From NCBI GenBank assembly GCA_030263275.1, contig SZOR01000092.1, positions 1 to 16,429 of the forward strand: 16,429 nt of DNA, in the 5' to 3' direction. The position numbers and the translations under genes are program-made. This stretch comes from DSNY01 sp016861185. Its GTDB lineage: Bacteria; Pseudomonadota; Gammaproteobacteria; Burkholderiales; Burkholderiaceae_F. A model generated the notes under the pieces. The model saw only the letters and a list, made by a program, of their open reading frames with translations, had not been told where the DNA came from and did not search any database. This document shows, in pieces, positions 12,991 through 16,429 of this stretch. Position 1 is the first letter of the stretch, and each line of letters begins with the position of its first letter.

Positions 12991-13908
12991 ATGGGCGGCT
13001 ACATCCTCAAGCGGCTGGGGCTGGCGGTGCTGGTCGCGCTCGCGGTGTCGATGATCGCCTTCCTGCTGCTGCGGCTGTCGGGCGATCCGGCGATCGCGAT
13101 CGCGGGCGAAGGCGCGCGATCCGAGGACATCGAGCTGATCCGCAAGACGTACGGCTTCGACCGGCCGCTGCCGGTGCAGTACGTCGAGTGGCTCGGCAAG
13201 ACGCTGCGCGGCGACTTCGGCGAGTCGATCTACTTCAAGCAGCCGGCGGCGCCGCTGATCTTCGCGAAGCTCGGCACGACGATGGTGCTGGGGCTGCTGT
13301 CGCTCGCGTTCGCGCTCGCAATCTCGATCCCGCTCGGCGTGCTGGCCGCGATCTACCGCAACGGCTGGATCGACCGGCTGTGCCTGGCGCTCGCGGTGCT
13401 CGGGCAGGCGCTGCCGAACTTCTTCTTCGCGCTGCTGCTGATCATGGTGTTCTCGATCACGCTGCGCGCGCTGCCGGTGTCCGGCAGCGACACCTGGCAG
13501 CACTTCGTGATGCCGACGATCGCTCTCGGCTACTACGCCGCACCCGCGTTCATGCGGCTGATCCGCGCCGGCATGATCGAGGTGCTCGAGGCCGACTACA
13601 TCCGCACCGCGCGCGCGAAGGGCCTGCCGGCGAACAAGGTGATCTTCAAGCACGCGCTCAGGAACGCCGTCGTGCCGGTGGTGGCGCTCGCCGCCGTGCA
13701 ACTGGGCTTCCTGCTCGGCGGCTCGGTGGTCATCGAAACGATCTTCGCGCTCGACGGGCTGGGCTACCTCGCCTACCAGAGCATCACCTACAAGGACTTT
13801 CCGGTGATGCAGAACATCGTGCTGCTGCTGTCGGTCATCTACGTCGTGCTGACACTCGCGTCCGACGTGGCCAACGCGTGGCTCGATCCGCGCATCCGGG
13901 TGGGCTGA
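12991..13908 (+). CDS. ABC transporter permease, DppB/OppB type
   Basis: A 305-residue inner-membrane permease with six predicted membrane segments, the first at about 8-27. It begins MGGYILKRLGLAVLVALAVS, the usual family start, and carries FGESIYFKQP in the periplasmic loop region. The cytoplasmic EAA-type loop that contacts the ATPases is ADYIRTARAKGLPANKVIFK at about 200-219, followed by HALRNAVVPVV. It pairs with the next permease to form the channel. The ribosome site is weak (GGTAGG). It lies 138 bases after the binding-protein gene, across the palindromic repeat. It overlaps nothing and ends 4 bases before the next gene. Confidence 0.94.
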   Translation: MGGYILKRLGLAVLVALAVSMIAFLLLRLSGDPAIAIAGEGARSEDIELIRKTYGFDRPLPVQYVEWLGKTLRGDFGESIYFKQPAAPLIFAKLGTTMVLGLLSLAFALAISIPLGVLAAIYRNGWIDRLCLALAVLGQALPNFFFALLLIMVFSITLRALPVSGSDTWQHFVMPTIALGYYAAPAFMRLIRAGMIEVLEADYIRTARAKGLPANKVIFKHALRNAVVPVVALAAVQLGFLLGGSVVIETIFALDGLGYLAYQSITYKDFPVMQNIVLLLSVIYVVLTLASDVANAWLDPRIRVG

Positions 13909-13912
13909 CCTT

Positions 13913-14827
13913 ATGTCGAGCAGTCTGACGACCGAAGCCGCGGCTGCCGCGCTCGAACCCGGCGGCACCGTCGTCGCCGCGCCGGGCCTCGCGCGGCGCG
14001 TGTGGAAGAACAAGGCGGTCGTGGTCGGCGGCGGATCGCTGCTGGCGATCGTGTTCGTCGCGCTCGCCGCGCCGTGGATCTCGCCGTACGACCCGTACGC
14101 GCAGGACCTCGCCAACCGCAACGTGCCGCCGTTCTGGTACGACGGCGGCTCATGGCTGCACCCGCTCGGCACCGATCCGCTCGGGCGCGACTACCTGTCG
14201 CGGCTGTTCTACGGCGCGCGCATTTCGCTGCTGATCGGGATTTCGGTCGCGATCATCTCGGGCTTGATCGGTACGACGATGGGCATGCTCGCCGGCTACT
14301 TCGGCGGCAAGACCGACATGCTGGTGAGCTTCATGGTCACCACGCGGCTGTCGATGCCGGTGATCCTGGTCGCGCTCGCCACCGTCGCGCTGGTCGGCGG
14401 GTCGCTGTGGGTCGTGATCCTGGTGCTGGGGCTGCTGAAGTGGGACCGCTTCGCGGTGGTGATGCGAAGCGCCACGCAGCAAGTGCGTTCGCTCGACTAC
14501 GTGGCCGCGGCGCAGGCGGCGGGGGCCTCGACCGCGCGCGTGCTGCTCGGCGAGGTGCTGCCCAACGTGCTGCCGCATCTGGTCGTCGTCGCCACGCTCG
14601 AAGCCGCGAGCGCGATCCTGCTCGAAGCGGCGCTGTCCTTCCTCGGCCTCGGCGTGCAGCCGCCGCTGCCGTCGTGGGGGCTGATGATCTCCGAGGCCAA
14701 GTCGTACATGTTCTTCTCGTTCTGGCTGATCGCCTTGCCCGGCGCGGCGCTCGCCACGCTGATCTTCGCGATCAACCTCGCCGGCGACGGCCTGCGCGAC
14801 CTGCTCGCGCCGGAGGGGCGGGTGTGA
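13913..14827 (+). CDS. ABC transporter permease, DppC/OppC type
   Basis: A 304-residue permease with the longer cytoplasmic N-terminus typical of DppC. The first membrane segment is at about 40-62. HPLGTDPLGRDYLSRLFYGAR near 83-103 is a signature of the family, and the EAA loop is DYVAAAQAAGASTARVLLGE at about 196-215 with VLPNVLPHLV after it. It forms the second half of the channel. The start follows the DppB stop by four bases, and its TGA overlaps the GTG of the first ATPase, so translation through the operon is tightly coupled. Confidence 0.94.
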   Translation: MSSSLTTEAAAAALEPGGTVVAAPGLARRVWKNKAVVVGGGSLLAIVFVALAAPWISPYDPYAQDLANRNVPPFWYDGGSWLHPLGTDPLGRDYLSRLFYGARISLLIGISVAIISGLIGTTMGMLAGYFGGKTDMLVSFMVTTRLSMPVILVALATVALVGGSLWVVILVLGLLKWDRFAVVMRSATQQVRSLDYVAAAQAAGASTARVLLGEVLPNVLPHLVVVATLEAASAILLEAALSFLGLGVQPPLPSWGLMISEAKSYMFFSFWLIALPGAALATLIFAINLAGDGLRDLLAPEGRV

Positions 14828-15822
14828 GCGCAGTACCGAAGCCCGAGCCCGCCGGTGCGGTCCTCGAAGTCGAGGCGCTGAGCGTCGACATCGCCACGCC
14901 GCGCGGGCCGCTGCGCGCGGTGCGCGACGTGTCGTTCTCCGTCGCACGCGGCGAGACGCTGTGCATCGTCGGCGAATCGGGCTGCGGCAAGTCGATCACC
15001 TCGCTCGCGGTGATGAGCCTGCTGCCGGCGGCGGCCAAGCGCCGCGCGAAGAAGCTCGCGCTGCTGGGCGAGGATCTGCTGGCCGCTACACCGAAGCGCG
15101 TCAACGCGCTGCGCGGCAACCGCATGGCGATGATCTTCCAGGAGCCGATGACCGCGCTGAACCCCGCGTACACGATCGGCAACCAGTTGATGGAGAGCTA
15201 TCTCGTCCACCGCGGCGGCGGCGAAACCAAGGCGCGCGAGCGCGCGATCGAGCTGCTCGGCAAGGTCGGCATCGCCTCCGCCGCCGAACGCATGGGCCAG
15301 TACCCGCACCAGCTCTCCGGCGGGCTGCGCCAGCGCGTGATGATCGCAATGGCGCTGATGTGCGGCCCGGAGCTGCTGATCGCCGACGAGCCGAGCACTG
15401 CGCTGGACGTGACGATCCAGGCGCAGATCCTGCGGCTGCTCGCCGACCTGCAGAAGGATCTCGGCATCGCGATGGTGCTGATCACGCACGATCTGGGCGT
15501 GGTCGCGCGCATCGCGCACCGCGTGGCGGTGATGTACGCCGGCGAGATCGTCGAGGAAGGCACGGCCGAGCGCATCTTCGCGTCGCCGCGCCATCCGTAC
15601 ACGCGCGGGCTGCTGTCGTGCATTCCGGTGCCGGGGCGCACGGCGCGCGGCGGCCGGCTTGGCACGATCGCGGGCGTGGTGCCTTCGCTCGTCGGCGATA
15701 TCCGCGGCTGCAGCTTCCGCGAGCGCTGCGCCTACGCACGCGCCGAGTGCGAAGCCGCCGTGCCGGTACAAAGCGAAGGCGCGCATCGCTGGCGCTGCAT
15801 CCACCGCGAGCTGCCGTCATGA
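14824..15822 (+). CDS. ABC transporter ATP-binding protein, DppD/OppD type
   Basis: A 332-residue ATPase starting at the GTG that overlaps the permease stop (GTGA). It has Walker A GESGCGKS (50-57), Q-loop Q106 in IFQEPMTALNP, signature LSGGL (164-168), Walker B LLIADEP (184-190) and H222, all in place. The C-terminal oligopeptide/dipeptide transporter extension contains C296, C302, C309 and C325, which match the cysteines of 4Fe-4S sites reported in some DppD/OppD proteins. It powers transport together with the partner ATPase. Its TGA overlaps the next gene's ATG (ATGA). Confidence 0.95.
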   Translation: MSAVPKPEPAGAVLEVEALSVDIATPRGPLRAVRDVSFSVARGETLCIVGESGCGKSITSLAVMSLLPAAAKRRAKKLALLGEDLLAATPKRVNALRGNRMAMIFQEPMTALNPAYTIGNQLMESYLVHRGGGETKARERAIELLGKVGIASAAERMGQYPHQLSGGLRQRVMIAMALMCGPELLIADEPSTALDVTIQAQILRLLADLQKDLGIAMVLITHDLGVVARIAHRVAVMYAGEIVEEGTAERIFASPRHPYTRGLLSCIPVPGRTARGGRLGTIAGVVPSLVGDIRGCSFRERCAYARAECEAAVPVQSEGAHRWRCIHRELPS

Positions 15823-16429
15823 GCGCCACGCCGCTGATGCAGGCACACGGCGTGACGCGCACGTTCACGCTCGGCGCGACGTTCTTCCGCAAGGGCCGCA
15901 CGCTGCACGCGGTCAACGGCGTCGATCTCGAACTCGCGCGCGGCGACGTGCTCGGCATCGTCGGCGAGTCCGGCTGCGGCAAATCGACGCTCGCGCGCAT
16001 GCTGCTGGGGCTGCTCGCGCCGACGAGCGGCCGCATCACGCTCGACGGGCAGGACATCACGGCGCTCGGCCGCAAGGCGGTGGCCCGGCGCGTGCAGCCG
16101 GTGTTCCAGGATCCGTACTCGTCGCTCAACCCGCGCCGAGGCATCGCGTCGATCGTCGCGCTGCCGCTCGAAGTGCACGGCATCGGCACCGCGTCCGAGC
16201 GGCGCGCGAAAGCGATCGAGATGCTCGAGCGCGTGGGGCTGCCGGCGCGCTACGCCGACAACACGCCGGGGCAACTGTCGGGCGGACAGCGACAGCGCGT
16301 GGCGATCGCGCGCGCGCTGGTGATGCGACGCGAGATCGTGATCTGCGACGAGCCGACCTCCGCGCTCGACGTCTCCGTGCAGGCGCAGATCCTGAACCTG
16401 CTGATGGACCTGCGGCGCGAGTTCGGGCT
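15819..16429 (+). CDS. ABC transporter ATP-binding protein, DppF/OppF type, 3' end outside window
   Basis: The first 203 residues of the second ATPase; the frame is open at the right edge. It has Walker A GESGCGKS (49-56), Q-loop Q97 in VFQDPYSSLNPR, signature LSGGQRQR (153-160) and Walker B IVICDEPTSALD (173-184). VFQDPYSSLNPR and DVSVQAQILNLL are characteristic of DppF/OppF. The ATG overlaps the previous gene's stop. It would form the heterodimeric ATPase with the DppD-type subunit. The H-loop and C-terminal extension lie beyond the window. Confidence 0.95.
   Translation, partial: MSATPLMQAHGVTRTFTLGATFFRKGRTLHAVNGVDLELARGDVLGIVGESGCGKSTLARMLLGLLAPTSGRITLDGQDITALGRKAVARRVQPVFQDPYSSLNPRRGIASIVALPLEVHGIGTASERRAKAIEMLERVGLPARYADNTPGQLSGGQRQRVAIARALVMRREIVICDEPTSALDVSVQAQILNLLMDLRREFG

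Noticed and set aside
12970..14172. A 400-codon minus-strand open frame over the permease genes
   Set aside because: The product is His/Arg/Glu/Gln-rich, which is what antisense of membrane-protein codons gives; the plus strand encodes recognisable permeases with EAA loops.
1..16429. CRISPR arrays, tRNA or rRNA genes, and transposases
   Set aside because: No regularly spaced repeats, cloverleaf-like sequence, rRNA segment or recognisable transposase or integrase was seen on either strand.

Overview
The window is high-GC DNA with the codon use and gene families of a betaproteobacterium, most likely Burkholderiales or Rhodocyclales and probably capable of anaerobic respiration. This placement is an inference from gene content and base composition; there is no rRNA marker here.

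Layout. (1) 2-928: the C-terminal part of a multi-pass membrane protein resembling NnrS. (2) 980-2467: a compact operon of an ECF sigma factor, a zinc-finger anti-sigma factor and a membrane-anchored periplasmic sensor-like protein. (3) 2731-4000: two secreted, histidine-rich proteins, the second of the DUF6448 type. The first has an ECF-type promoter whose 20 defined positions are identical, at identical spacing, to the one in front of the sigma factor, so it probably belongs to the same regulon. An inverted pair of a 37-bp repeat flanks these two genes. (4) 4181-6588, minus strand: ubiU-ubiV-ubiT, the O2-independent ubiquinone hydroxylation genes, with an FNR-like box upstream. (5) 6706-8480: a higBA toxin-antitoxin pair lying between a 108-bp copy of the 3' end of a nitrilase gene and the intact nitrilase gene. 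(6) 8680-10977, minus strand: a visibly less GC-rich block with an OLD-like ATPase-TOPRIM protein followed by a GIY-YIG nuclease, which looks like an acquired defence-type module. The nuclease has an in-frame amber codon where its family normally has a glutamate. (7) 11311 to the end, plus strand: a dppABCDF-type peptide ABC transporter operon, with a palindromic repeat between the binding protein and the first permease. The last ATPase runs off the window.

How the parts work together. The sigma, anti-sigma and sensor genes with the histidine-rich secreted proteins form a plausible envelope or metal-responsive circuit. UbiUVT supplies ubiquinone without oxygen, which fits an NnrS-like neighbour in a denitrifying lifestyle. 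The nitrilase to ATPase region is an accessory zone with a toxin-antitoxin insertion and a putative defence pair. The transporter imports peptides or related small molecules.
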